The notes under the pieces: generated by a model
The model's database searches: none
What the model was told of the DNA's origin: nothing
The model's input: only the letters and a program-made list of their open reading frames with translations
Part shown: positions 8,854 through 15,958 of the stretch, one piece after another
Numbering within the stretch: the first letter of the stretch is position 1
Layout of the letters: the number at the start of each line of letters is the position of its first letter
Translations under genes and position numbers: made by a program
NCBI RefSeq assembly: GCF_000518545.1
Contig: NZ_KI912453.1
Coordinates: 26,364-90,363 of the forward strand
Source of the DNA: Hallella seregens ATCC 51272
GTDB lineage: Bacteria; Bacteroidota; Bacteroidia; Bacteroidales; Bacteroidaceae
DNA: 64,000 bases
Direction: 5' to 3'

Positions 8854-9318
8854 ATGAGAACGGCTATGCGCCATGCCGTGGCCCTCGCCGCCCTCTGCTT
8901 GCTGTGGAGCTGCGCCTGCCACCGCACGCGAACGGCCGCTGCAGCCGGCAGCGTGGCCTACAGCGAAGCCCGCCACTACTTCTTCAACAACGACGCGCAA
9001 CTGCCTTCCAGCCCCGTGGTGACCACGCAGACCGAGTTCGACCGCCTCTATGGCGCGGCCGCCGTGATGGGTTCCGACGGGCAGCCCACGCCCGTCGACT
9101 TTGCGCGGCAGTTTGTCATCGGCATCGTGTTGCCCCTCACCAACGACTACACCGAGGTGGTGCCCGGACGGCTCACACGCGAGGGCGACACCCTGACGCT
9201 GCACTACACGCTGCGCGTGGGCGAGCGCAACATGTCGTGGACCATGCGTCCCATGGCCCTCGTCGTCGTGGATCGCAGCCAGCTTGCCGCCCGCTGCGTG
9301 CTGCAGCAAGACCGATAG
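8854..9318 (+). CDS. Lipoprotein, possible protease-inhibitor (PrcB-like) fold
   Basis: From ATG 8854 this is a 154-residue protein whose signal peptide ends in LLWSCAC, a lipobox with Cys20 as the lipidated residue. The mature part (TQTEFDRLYGAAAVMG, FARQFVIGIVLPLTNDYTEVVPGRL, DTLTLHYTLRVGERNMSWTMRPMALVVVDR) has the look of small all-beta secreted domains of the PrcB C-terminal type. That fold assignment is a weak judgement from pattern. ATG 8833 is an alternative start that would lengthen the n-region. A terminator follows at 9399. Confidence 0.7.
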   Translation: MRTAMRHAVALAALCLLWSCACHRTRTAAAAGSVAYSEARHYFFNNDAQLPSSPVVTTQTEFDRLYGAAAVMGSDGQPTPVDFARQFVIGIVLPLTNDYTEVVPGRLTREGDTLTLHYTLRVGERNMSWTMRPMALVVVDRSQLAARCVLQQDR

Positions 9319-9393
9319 ACGAAGGCCGCAGGGCGGCCCTGCCGCCGCCGCTTCGGCCCCGTCGCCCCCGGGCCGCCGCCCCGCGGCGCAACC

Positions 9394-9482
9394 AAAAAAG
9401 CCAGAACTGTCTCCCGACGGTTCTGGCTCGTTGTTTTCTTACTAACTTATTATCAACTATTCATTGTTATATACAAAATATG
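9394..9482 (-). ncRNA. Candidate small RNA, family member 1
   Basis: On the minus strand, TATCTTTG (9486-9493) is followed by about 89 bases ending in a hairpin (AGCCAGAAC at one side, GTTCTGGCT at the other) and a run of T. The 5' half is AT-rich in GC-rich surroundings and includes AATAAGT, followed later by ACGAGCC at the stem. The same layout occurs at 34597-34728. No -33 element was found, and expression is not shown. Confidence 0.35.
9399..9428. terminator. Hairpin usable in both directions
   Basis: AGCCAGAAC (9399-9407) pairs with GTTCTGGCT (9420-9428). T-rich sequence follows on the plus strand and six A precede it, so it can end transcription of the lipoprotein gene on the plus strand and of the candidate sRNA on the minus strand. 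Confidence 0.75.
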
Positions 9483-9545
9483 CTGCAAAGATAAGGCTAT
9501 TCGTTGCAAATCTTGTCGCACGGCGGCGAAAAAGCAACGTAAACG

Positions 9546-9577
9546 TTTGCGGGGCTCCGACAATTTGCGTAAATTTG
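9546..9577 (+). promoter_or_regulatory. Promoter of the LacI-family regulator
   Basis: TTTG (9546-9549), a 20-base spacer, TAAATTTG (9570-9577): a complete Bacteroidetes promoter. The expected start of transcription near 9581 is followed by two 22-base-spaced copies of GGTCAAmCCCA..TTTTTC at 9590 and 9612, a possible autoregulatory site. Confidence 0.78.
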
Positions 9578-9633
9578 CCGAAAACTGACGGTCAAACCCA
9601 ATTTTTTCATTGGTCAACCCCACTTTTTCGCCC

Positions 9634-10662
9634 GTGAAACAGCATCGCACATCCCTCAAAGACCTGGCCGCGGAGCTCGGCGTCAGTATGGCCACGGTGT
9701 CGCGCGCGCTTCATGGCAGCCACGAAGTGAGCCAACAGATGCAGGAACGCGTCAAGGCGCTGGCCCAGGCACGCAACTATCGGCCCAACCCCTTCGCCCA
9801 AAGCCTGCGCAAGGAGGCCCCCCGCATCATCGGAGTCATCGTTCCCAACCTCGTGACCCACTACTACGCCTCGGTGCTCGACGGCATCGAGGACTACGCT
9901 TCACGCAACGGTTACTCCGTGTTTTCGGCCAACAGCCACGAGAGCCACGTGCTCGAGGAGCGTGCCGTCGACAATTTTTTCTCGCTCCATGTGGACGGCA
10001 TCATCGCCTGTCTGGCGCAGGACACCATCGACTACGCCCACTACGAGATGCTCGCCGAGGCCGACATGCCGCTCGTGTTCTTCGCCCGCACCTGTCTGCC
10101 CGACCGTTTTTCGCAGGTGGTGGGCAACGGCGATGTGGCCGCCTACGACGCCACACGGCACCTCCTCGAGGGCGGCGCGAGGCGCATTGCATTCGTCGGA
10201 GGGCCCAACCATCTGGACATGGTGAAGCGGCGCAAGCACGGCTACCTGCAGGCCCTGCGCGAGGAGCGCATCCCCATCGACCGCGAGCTCGTGGTGTGCG
10301 ACAGGATAGATTTCGACGTGGCCCGCCGCGCCACCGTCGCCCTGCTGCAGCTTCCCGACCGCCCGGATGCCATTCTTGCCTTCAACGACATCCTGACCTA
10401 CGCCGCCTTCGACGCCATCAAGAGCCTGGGGCTGCGCATTCCCGAGGACGTGGCCATCATCGGATTCACCGACGGCGACAACGCCGCCTTTGTCACGCCG
10501 ACCCTTTCGGCCATCATGGACCAGGCCCACGAGCAGGGCGTTGCCGCCTGCGAGCTGCTCATCCGGCGCATCCGCGGCGACCGGAAAATCTACAGGAAGA
10601 TTGTGCCCATGATACTGAAATACCGGGAGAGCAGCGAGAAAAAGAGAAAGGAGAAGAAGTAG
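9634..10662 (+). CDS. LacI-family transcriptional regulator
   Basis: A DNA-binding repressor or activator, 342 residues from GTG 9634. The N-terminal helix-turn-helix is TSLKDLAAELGVSMATVSRAL, with the usual hinge helix (NPFAQSLRK) and a periplasmic-binding-protein-like sugar sensor domain (about 60-330: IIGVIVPNLVTHYYASVLDGIE; RRIAFVGGPNHLDMVKRRKHGYLQA; PDAILAFNDILTYAAFDAIKSLGLRIPEDVAIIGF). The tail is Lys-rich. An upstream TTG at 9610 would add eight residues but lies inside a direct repeat, so GTG 9634, three codons before the HTH, is preferred. The gene stands alone between its own promoter and a terminator, so its target genes are probably elsewhere, plausibly carbohydrate genes. Confidence 0.9.
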   Translation: MKQHRTSLKDLAAELGVSMATVSRALHGSHEVSQQMQERVKALAQARNYRPNPFAQSLRKEAPRIIGVIVPNLVTHYYASVLDGIEDYASRNGYSVFSANSHESHVLEERAVDNFFSLHVDGIIACLAQDTIDYAHYEMLAEADMPLVFFARTCLPDRFSQVVGNGDVAAYDATRHLLEGGARRIAFVGGPNHLDMVKRRKHGYLQALREERIPIDRELVVCDRIDFDVARRATVALLQLPDRPDAILAFNDILTYAAFDAIKSLGLRIPEDVAIIGFTDGDNAAFVTPTLSAIMDQAHEQGVAACELLIRRIRGDRKIYRKIVPMILKYRESSEKKRKEKK

Positions 10663-10699
10663 CATCGCGGCGGCCGGCCATTGCCGCCGTGCCCCGCAG

Positions 10700-10743
10700 A
10701 CCGTCCGCCCGGGCCCGGCTATGGCCGTCACTGGGCGGACGGT
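10700..10743 (+). terminator. Terminator after lacI-type gene
   Basis: ACCGTCCGCCC (10700-10710) pairs with GGGCGGACGGT (10733-10743), followed by TATTTTTTG. The stem touches the stop codon of the convergent DUF4230 gene. Confidence 0.78.
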
Positions 10744-11381
10744 TATTTTTTGCCGTCGCGCGGAGCGAACCTTACGCGCACCTGCGCGAAGCCCATGGCC
10801 CGCAACAACTGGCTCATCTGCGCGGAGGCCTGCCGTTCGGCGCTGGCGATGTTGGCCGGCGTGAGGCAGCGGTCGCGCATGGCCGCCTCGGCGCGGCGCG
10901 TCAGCCGGGCGCGGTCGGCCTCGGTCCAGCGGCCGTCTTCGTAGAAAGAACGCGTGCGGGCCTCGTCGAGAAAACGCTCGTCGAGCAGGCGCACGGGCGG
11001 CAACGTCACGCTCACCGTGTCGTGATCCATCCGTATCCAGCCCTCCTGCGCCTCGCCCAGGTCGATGCCCAGGCGCAGCGTGCCGTAGTAGATGCGGGCC
11101 AGACCGTCGTCGCCGAAGAAGCCGTGGCGCACGGTGTCCACCAGTTCCTCGTCGCTGATGGAGAGAAATTCCCACTCGCCGATGCTGCGTATGCGCTCTA
11201 TCTGCACGGGCGTGATGTCGATGCGGCTCGTATGCGACAGCCCCACATGTGTGCCGCGCAGCCACCAGGCGGCCGCGCCCAGCACGATGGCGACGGTCGT
11301 AGCCGTGGCCACTACGGCGATGCGCGTGGTGCGTGTCGAGGCCCAGAGGGCCCGCAGGAGTTTTCCCGGCAGTGCGGCCAT
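10743..11381 (-). CDS. DUF4230-domain protein, second gene of pair
   Basis: A 212-residue protein with one N-terminal membrane helix (about 19-41, TRIAVVATATTVAIVLGAAAWWL) and an extracytoplasmic domain that fits the DUF4230 pattern (SRIDITPVQIERIRSIGEWEFLSISDEELVDTVRHGFFGDDGLARIYYGTLRLGIDLGE). The function of the family is not known. The start at 11381 lies two bases past the stop of the preceding paralogue, so the two are co-transcribed and probably act together. The frame continues far upstream of this start, but there it overlaps the paralogue and has no recognisable content. Confidence 0.8.
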   Translation of the reverse strand: MAALPGKLLRALWASTRTTRIAVVATATTVAIVLGAAAWWLRGTHVGLSHTSRIDITPVQIERIRSIGEWEFLSISDEELVDTVRHGFFGDDGLARIYYGTLRLGIDLGEAQEGWIRMDHDTVSVTLPPVRLLDERFLDEARTRSFYEDGRWTEADRARLTRRAEAAMRDRCLTPANIASAERQASAQMSQLLRAMGFAQVRVRFAPRDGKK

Positions 11382-11383
11382 GG

Positions 11384-12055
11384 CTATTCGGTTTTGCGGA
11401 TGAGGCCCGCGAGGTCGGCGGGCGTGAACTTCTTGCGGAACGTGACGGTCACATCCTCCGGCCGCCAACCCATTCCGGCCACGATGGGGATAAGCTGGCG
11501 GGCCGCGTTCTGACGCGCATTCTCCACGATGCCCAGCCGTGGCAGCGAGCGGATAATGTCCTCCCGGCCCTGCTGTTGGATGCGTGTCAGTTCCTCGTCG
11601 GAGAAGCGGCTGCGCAGCAGCGACACCCTCTGGCGCACGGCGTCGTGGTCTATCTGCGTGGCGGTGAGCTCTATCTGCGGGTCGGGCAGCACCAGTTCGA
11701 TGCGGCGTCCGCGCCGCCGAATGTCGCGCTCCGTCAGCTGCCCCATGTCCACGTAAGCCTTGACCGTGGCCGTGAGGGGGATAGCCACGCGTCGCTGGCC
11801 CACGGGCAGGTTGATCTTGAAACGATGTTGCAGCAGCGAGCCGCTCAGGGCAAGCGTGTCGCCGAAGGTGACGATCTTGTGCAGTTGGTACTCCGAACTG
11901 TAGAGCCGCGAGCACTTCTGTATCTGCATCACCAGTATCGGCACGGTGTCTGTGGCCGCCGGCGCGCCCTCCCGGCCGGAGCCGTCGCCACACCGGCTGC
12001 AGGCGGTGAGCAGCAGCAGGGCCGGCAGAGCGAGGAGGAGGAGACGGTGGAACAT
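11384..12055 (-). CDS. DUF4230-domain lipoprotein, first gene of pair
   Basis: A 223-residue lipoprotein: signal peptide with lipobox LLTAC (Cys19 lipidated), a short Gly/Ala-rich linker, then a domain related to that of its neighbour (IQKCSRLYSSEYQLHKIVTFGD; INLPVGQRRVAIPLTATVKAYVDMGQLTERDI). The pairing of a lipidated and a membrane-anchored DUF4230 protein suggests an envelope complex; the role is unknown. ATG 12055 is chosen because it starts exactly at the signal peptide; the frame extends to 12136 but includes the promoter. Confidence 0.8.
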   Translation of the reverse strand: MFHRLLLLALPALLLLTACSRCGDGSGREGAPAATDTVPILVMQIQKCSRLYSSEYQLHKIVTFGDTLALSGSLLQHRFKINLPVGQRRVAIPLTATVKAYVDMGQLTERDIRRRGRRIELVLPDPQIELTATQIDHDAVRQRVSLLRSRFSDEELTRIQQQGREDIIRSLPRLGIVENARQNAARQLIPIVAGMGWRPEDVTVTFRKKFTPADLAGLIRKTE

Positions 12056-12093
12056 GGGCGGATGGCGGTTTGCGGGTTTGCTTAAATGTGCTG

Positions 12094-12101
12094 CAAAGTT
12101 A
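12094..12101 (-). promoter_or_regulatory. -7 box of the DUF4230 operon
   Basis: Minus-strand TAACTTTG, 38 bases upstream of ATG 12055. No clear -33 element. Confidence 0.5.
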
Positions 12102-12157
12102 GTAAAAAAACGCAGAATCTTCCGTCGTCGTCCCATTTTTTAACTCCGGCCGGGCCT

Positions 12158-12276
12158 TTTCGCGGCGCGTGCGGCCTGCCGGGGGAGGAGTGTGCCTTGC
12201 ACTTTGATGTCCGTACTTTCAGCTTTCGCGGCGCGTGCAGCCTGAACCGTGCATGCCTTTTTGCCGTTTTCGCGGC
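12158..12276 (+). repeat. Direct repeats with spacing in multiples of 22
   Basis: TTTCGCGGCGCGTGCGGCCT starts at 12158, a copy with one difference starts at 12224 (66 bases later), and a shortened copy TTTCGCGGC starts at 12268 (44 bases later). The sequence between the copies has no gene. It lies directly in front of the DUF4738 gene promoter. Confidence 0.55.
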
Positions 12277-12296
12277 CCGTTTTCAATCTTTTTGCT

Positions 12297-12304
12297 TAAC
12301 TTTG
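12297..12304 (+). promoter_or_regulatory. -7 box of the DUF4738 lipoprotein gene
   Basis: TAACTTTG, 35 bases upstream of ATG 12340. No TTTG at normal spacing. Confidence 0.5.
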
Positions 12305-12339
12305 CACACATCCCGCCTGGGAAACACAACGAAAACGCA

Positions 12340-12912
12340 ATGAAAAGACTACTCGCAATAGGCCTCATGGGCCTCACCCTCGTCATGGTTTCCTCCTGTG
12401 CCAAGAAGAAGACCGACACCATCATCATCACCAAAAAGCCGGCCCCTGCGGCCCGCAAGCCCACTATCCACAAGATGGGCGACTACACGCAGACGCGCCC
12501 CGTGGCGTGGATGGGCAACAAATACACCGTGGAGTCGAGCCTCGCGGCCGACGACTCGCTGCCCCTGGCCAGCGACGGCGCAACGCGTTACTACGATAAC
12601 CGCATCCGTCTGCGCATCGTCCGGGCCGACGGCTCCGAGTTTTTCAGCCGCTCGTTCACCAAGAGTTTCTTCCGCGACTACGTGGACGACGCCAGCTATC
12701 GCGACGGCGCCCTGCTGGGCATTGTCTTTGTTCGGGCCAGCGGCAACCGTCTGCTCTTCGCCGCGAGCGTGGGCAACCCCGACAAGTCGAGCGACGAATA
12801 CGTGCCCTTGGTGCTGCGCATCGACAACTTCGGCAACGTCACCGTGTTCAAAGACACGCGGCTCGACACCGAGTCGGACACGCAGCAAGAAGAGGACGAC
12901 GACGGGGTGTAG
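12340..12912 (+). CDS. DUF4738-like lipoprotein
   Basis: A 190-residue lipoprotein. The signal peptide ends in VMVSSCAKKK, so Cys20 is the lipid anchor; a Lys/Ala/Pro linker follows, then a single domain (YYDNRIRLRIVRADGSEFFSRSFTKSFFRDYVDDASYRDGALLGIVFVRASGNRLLFAASVGNPDKSSDEYVPLVLRI) of the kind annotated DUF4738 in Bacteroidetes, and an acidic tail (TQQEEDDDGV). No biochemical role is known. The start is set by the signal peptide; the open frame upstream to 12235 lies before the promoter. Confidence 0.78.
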   Translation: MKRLLAIGLMGLTLVMVSSCAKKKTDTIIITKKPAPAARKPTIHKMGDYTQTRPVAWMGNKYTVESSLAADDSLPLASDGATRYYDNRIRLRIVRADGSEFFSRSFTKSFFRDYVDDASYRDGALLGIVFVRASGNRLLFAASVGNPDKSSDEYVPLVLRIDNFGNVTVFKDTRLDTESDTQQEEDDDGV

Positions 12913-12927
12913 CATGGCGGCCTCCCG

Positions 12928-13015
12928 GCCCTCGCCCTGCGATTGCGCCGTGACGGCCTTGCGTTTGCGCCGTTTTCACGCTGCGATTACGGCGTCATGG
13001 CAACGCGTTTACGGC
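12928..13015 (-). repeat. Tandem 22-base repeat array, locus C
   Basis: Four consecutive 22-base units read on the minus strand: 12994-13015, 12972-12993, 12950-12971 and 12928-12949. They begin GCCGTAAACGC, GCCGTAATCGC, GGCGCAAACGC and GGCGCAATCGC. The first eleven bases are conserved and the rest is looser. The array lies between the convergent ends of the DUF4738 and methyltransferase genes. Confidence 0.75.
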
Positions 13016-13038
13016 GTGATGATTTGGTGAAGAAGGGG

Positions 13039-13914
13039 TTATCGTGTGAAAGGCAGATAGCCGCCGCATGGTGTGTCTTCGCAAACAAGGTGGTCAAGGA
13101 TGCATTCCCGGAGGTCGGGAATGTGCCTGACAAGGTTGTTTCTGGCCTCCAGCATGTCTATTTCCTCACGTCTTGCCCTGGACATCTGGCAGAACTCTTC
13201 CTCCTGCTCTATGCCCGCAAACCGTCGTCCGCAGAGATTGGCAGCGATGCCCGTGGTGGAACTGCCGCTGAAAGGGTCAAGTACCCAGTCGCCGGGCTGG
13301 GTGGATGCCAGGACGATGCGCGTGAGCAGGCTCAGCGGTTTCTGGGTAGGATGCTTGCCCTGCGACTTTTCCCACCGGCCGATGGCCGGGAGCCGCCACA
13401 CATCTGTCATCTGTTTGTCGCCGTTAATATGCTTCATCAGTTCGTAGTTGAACCGATGCGGCTTCTTGGGCCACTTGCGTGCCCACACGATGAACTCCGT
13501 GGAATGGGTGAAAAAGCGGCATGAGATGTTGACTGGAGGATTGGTCTTTTGCCACGTTACCACATTCAGAATCTTGTAGCCAAGAGCGGTCAGACTGTTG
13601 GCCACGGAGAAGATATTGTGGTACGTCCCGCTAATCCAGATGGTGCCGTTGTCCGTGAGTTTGTCGCGGCAGAGCCGCAGCCACTCCATGTTGAAAGCCG
13701 TCATCTCTTCGGGGGTGCGGCCTTTGTCCCAGTCGCCCTTGTCCACGCACACCACTTTTCCGCTCTGCAACGAGATGCCCCCGTTGGAGAGAAAGTAGGG
13801 CGGGTCGGCAAAAATCATGTCGAATTTAAAGTTGAACGCCTTGAGCAATTCAAGGCTGTCGCCTTGGGCCAAGAGAAAATCGCTGGTCCGGGATTTGTAG
13901 AATGGGACTATCAT
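13039..13914 (-). CDS. DNA adenine methyltransferase of the DpnA type (beta class)
   Basis: A 291-residue site-specific N6-adenine methyltransferase that should modify GATC. The catalytic motif IV DPPYF occurs early (MIFADPPYFLSNGG) and the S-adenosylmethionine-binding motif (DPFSGSSTTGIAA) late, the order of beta-class enzymes such as M.DpnA. The target-recognition part (PPVNISCRFFTHSTEFIVWARK) lies between. It is the last gene of a three-gene operon with a Dam-like methylase and a DpnII-type nuclease. In the pneumococcal system the DpnA enzyme also methylates single-stranded GATC and helps incoming plasmids survive; the same role here is inference. GC is visibly lower than in flanking genes. 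Confidence 0.9.
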   Translation of the reverse strand: MIVPFYKSRTSDFLLAQGDSLELLKAFNFKFDMIFADPPYFLSNGGISLQSGKVVCVDKGDWDKGRTPEEMTAFNMEWLRLCRDKLTDNGTIWISGTYHNIFSVANSLTALGYKILNVVTWQKTNPPVNISCRFFTHSTEFIVWARKWPKKPHRFNYELMKHINGDKQMTDVWRLPAIGRWEKSQGKHPTQKPLSLLTRIVLASTQPGDWVLDPFSGSSTTGIAANLCGRRFAGIEQEEEFCQMSRARREEIDMLEARNNLVRHIPDLRECILDHLVCEDTPCGGYLPFTR

Positions 13915-13949
13915 AAACGTGTGCAGGCTGGTGTTGTGGCTGTGTGCCG

Positions 13950-14783
13950 CTATGGGTTGGACGTGGAGAGCTGGCGAATGAAGTCGGCCATGTTGGTCAG
14001 ATTGTAGATGTGTGGAATGATGCCGTAGGCCTCCTGCAACTTGTTTCGGGCCGACTTCCAGCCCACACCGTCCGTAATCCAGACAAACTCGAAGCCCGGC
14101 ACGGCATTGATCTTGGGTGCAATGTCAGAATAGGAACGGGCTACTTCGTTCAGTTTGGATCCGCCACTGCTGTAGAAGTTTACCTCGATGAGATAGGTCA
14201 CAGCCTGGGTTTCGACCACGAAGTCGAATCGTTTCTCGTCGTCGCCCAGTGCTTTGGTGATGTCGGGCCACTCGCTGGAGTAGACCTCCTGGCGGAAGTT
14301 GATGTGGTTTTGTCCTAACAAATCGGCCACCCTCCGTTCCATCACGTGCCCGCTTCTGTTCTTGCGGGCGTTGGTGTCAAGGCCTGTTTCGATGCCGAAC
14401 ACATAGTCCACGAGGTCCTTAATCACCCCGTCCATGAAGATACGGGCCAGTCCGGTGCCTTCCAGAAATGCCATAACACCGTCCACGCTCTCAAAGAAAC
14501 GTTCGACAACCACGCACTGTCCCCGTGCATCCAGCACAACTTTCCCGCCTCCGCTGCGCACGGCTATCAGGATGTCCATGACGGCAAAGGCCGACTTGTC
14601 GCGCTTCCAGATGGTCTCAACGCTCTTGCGAAGATCCTTGCTGCCGATGAGACTGTTCAGCATGCAGAGGCTCAATTTGATGTCGTCAACGTTGCGGGCA
14701 ATCTTCTTGAAGTCGCAGAAGAAGTCCAGCGTCTGGTTAGTCTCTTGAAGCTGAGACATGAAAAGAGAAAAATCCTTGGCCAT
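13950..14783 (-). CDS. Type II restriction endonuclease, DpnII/MboI family (GATC)
   Basis: A 277-residue nuclease cutting unmethylated GATC. The body shows the family features KIARNVDDIKLSLCMLNSLIGS, FGIETGLDTNARKNRSGHVME, KRFDFVVE and YLIEVNFYSSGGSKLNE; Asp187 and Glu200 are the likely metal-binding pair of the PD-(D/E)xK-type core (E-x-N form). Start: ATG 14783 follows the dam stop codon with one base between; ATG 14807 would overlap dam by 23 bases and is possible. The product would restrict incoming phage and plasmid DNA and depends on the two methylases of the operon for self-protection. Confidence 0.92.
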   Translation of the reverse strand: MAKDFSLFMSQLQETNQTLDFFCDFKKIARNVDDIKLSLCMLNSLIGSKDLRKSVETIWKRDKSAFAVMDILIAVRSGGGKVVLDARGQCVVVERFFESVDGVMAFLEGTGLARIFMDGVIKDLVDYVFGIETGLDTNARKNRSGHVMERRVADLLGQNHINFRQEVYSSEWPDITKALGDDEKRFDFVVETQAVTYLIEVNFYSSGGSKLNEVARSYSDIAPKINAVPGFEFVWITDGVGWKSARNKLQEAYGIIPHIYNLTNMADFIRQLSTSNP

Positions 14784-14784
14784 A

Positions 14785-15744
14785 TTATGCAATGTGATTG
14801 GAGACATAGGGAGACGGCCGTCCGAAGGATTCTCCGTGGGCCATAGCTCTTGTCTGCCGGTAATTGTGGACCAGTATCTCCGTCAGTCTGCCCCTCTTGC
14901 TGGGATTGGCATTGACACTGCGCGCGGCCCATACCCTTTCAATCTGGTATCGGGCGTACAGGATGTCGAAGAAGCCGGTGGTTTCGTCCTGCCCTTTGCT
15001 GTCCGAATTGCTGAGCATGAAGTGGAATCCGGCAACGTCCACCTTGTCGCAGAATAGCTTGAGGCGTATCTGGGCGTCGTCGTTGAATGCTTCTTTGGTG
15101 TAGTCGTTGAAGCTGGACGTGTCGCTCAACGGCCGGTAAGGAGGGTCGAAATAGAACAGCGTGTGTCCTTGGGCAGCCTCGAAAGTTTGCTCAAAGTCGG
15201 TATTGCATATCTCCACACGTTGCAAAAGCTGGCTGTCTTCCCGGATGGTGCCGGCATCGCAGATGGTGGGATGCGCATAGCGGCCGAATGGAACGTTGAA
15301 GGCCCCCGACTTGTTCACGCGGTACAGACCGTTGAAGCAGGTATGGTTCAGGAAGATGAAGCATGCCGTGTTGGCTACGGGAGAGAGGCCTTTTTGGTTG
15401 TATCGTGCCCGGATGTCCAGGTAATAGGCCTTGCGTTCGGCCTCGTCTGGCAAGGCCAGATAGGCCGTTTCGATGGCTTGCAGGGCGGCAATCAGGGCTT
15501 CCGGCTCGTCGCGCACGGTGCAATAGCATGTGGAAAGATCGGGGTTGATGTCGTTCACGATGGCGCGCCCGATATTGGGATAGCGTTGTAGCATATAGAA
15601 AAGCATGGCCCCGCCCCCCACGAAGGGCTCGATGTACGTCACGTCGGCCCAGCGGTCAAAGCCCGCCGGAAGCAGCTTGTCCAGTTGCCCGATGAGCTGT
15701 CCCTTGCCGCCCACCCACTTGATAAAGGGTTTCGCTTTTGCCAT
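14785..15744 (-). CDS. dam: Dam-family DNA adenine methyltransferase (M.DpnM type, alpha class)
   Basis: A 319-residue enzyme methylating adenine in GATC. The order of motifs is that of Dam/DpnM: KPFIKWVGGKGQL at the N-terminus, the cofactor loop YIEPFVGGGAML, the insert with TACFIFLNHTCFNGLYRVNKSGAFNVPFG, and the catalytic DPPYRPL. It is the first gene of the restriction-modification operon, so protection is made before the nuclease. No separate controller gene was seen. Confidence 0.94.
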   Translation of the reverse strand: MAKAKPFIKWVGGKGQLIGQLDKLLPAGFDRWADVTYIEPFVGGGAMLFYMLQRYPNIGRAIVNDINPDLSTCYCTVRDEPEALIAALQAIETAYLALPDEAERKAYYLDIRARYNQKGLSPVANTACFIFLNHTCFNGLYRVNKSGAFNVPFGRYAHPTICDAGTIREDSQLLQRVEICNTDFEQTFEAAQGHTLFYFDPPYRPLSDTSSFNDYTKEAFNDDAQIRLKLFCDKVDVAGFHFMLSNSDSKGQDETTGFFDILYARYQIERVWAARSVNANPSKRGRLTEILVHNYRQTRAMAHGESFGRPSPYVSNHIA

Positions 15745-15783
15745 AAATCTCTTTTGCTCGATGAATCTATATGTTAACAGCCC

Positions 15784-15808
15784 ACAAAAATAGCATTTTT
15801 ATTTGTGA
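15784..15808. promoter_or_regulatory. Promoter box and imperfect palindrome before the RM operon
   Basis: The AT-rich segment starts with CACAAA (15784-15789 approximately) and ends with TTTGTG, an imperfect inverted repeat. On the minus strand it contains TATTTTTG (15785-15792), a -7 box 41 bases from the dam start. A binding protein acting here is inference. Confidence 0.45.
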
Positions 15809-15897
15809 ACCACGCGTTTTCGGCCCAATCATTTATAGATTTTGTGGGATATTCTAAAAAGATATGGCAGTCTGTCGAGCGTCTCGGAATAAATTCA

Positions 15898-15905
15898 TAA
15901 TTTTG
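15898..15905 (+). promoter_or_regulatory. -7 box of the phosphoesterase gene
   Basis: TAATTTTG, 53 bases upstream of ATG 15959; no -33 element recognised. Confidence 0.42.
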
Positions 15906-15958
15906 TTGCGGATGAAGTCCGGGGGCGTTCCCGAATCTGGATTCCAATCATTTTTCGC

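Larger units (their letters stand above)
9319..9633. other. Intergenic region with terminator, candidate sRNA and lacI promoter
   Basis: From left to right it holds a GC-rich stretch, a hairpin (9399-9428), an AT-rich segment with a candidate minus-strand small RNA (9394-9482) and its -7 box (9486-9493), the lacI promoter (9546-9577) and a 22-base direct duplication (9590-9629). No protein gene is supported. Confidence 0.6.
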
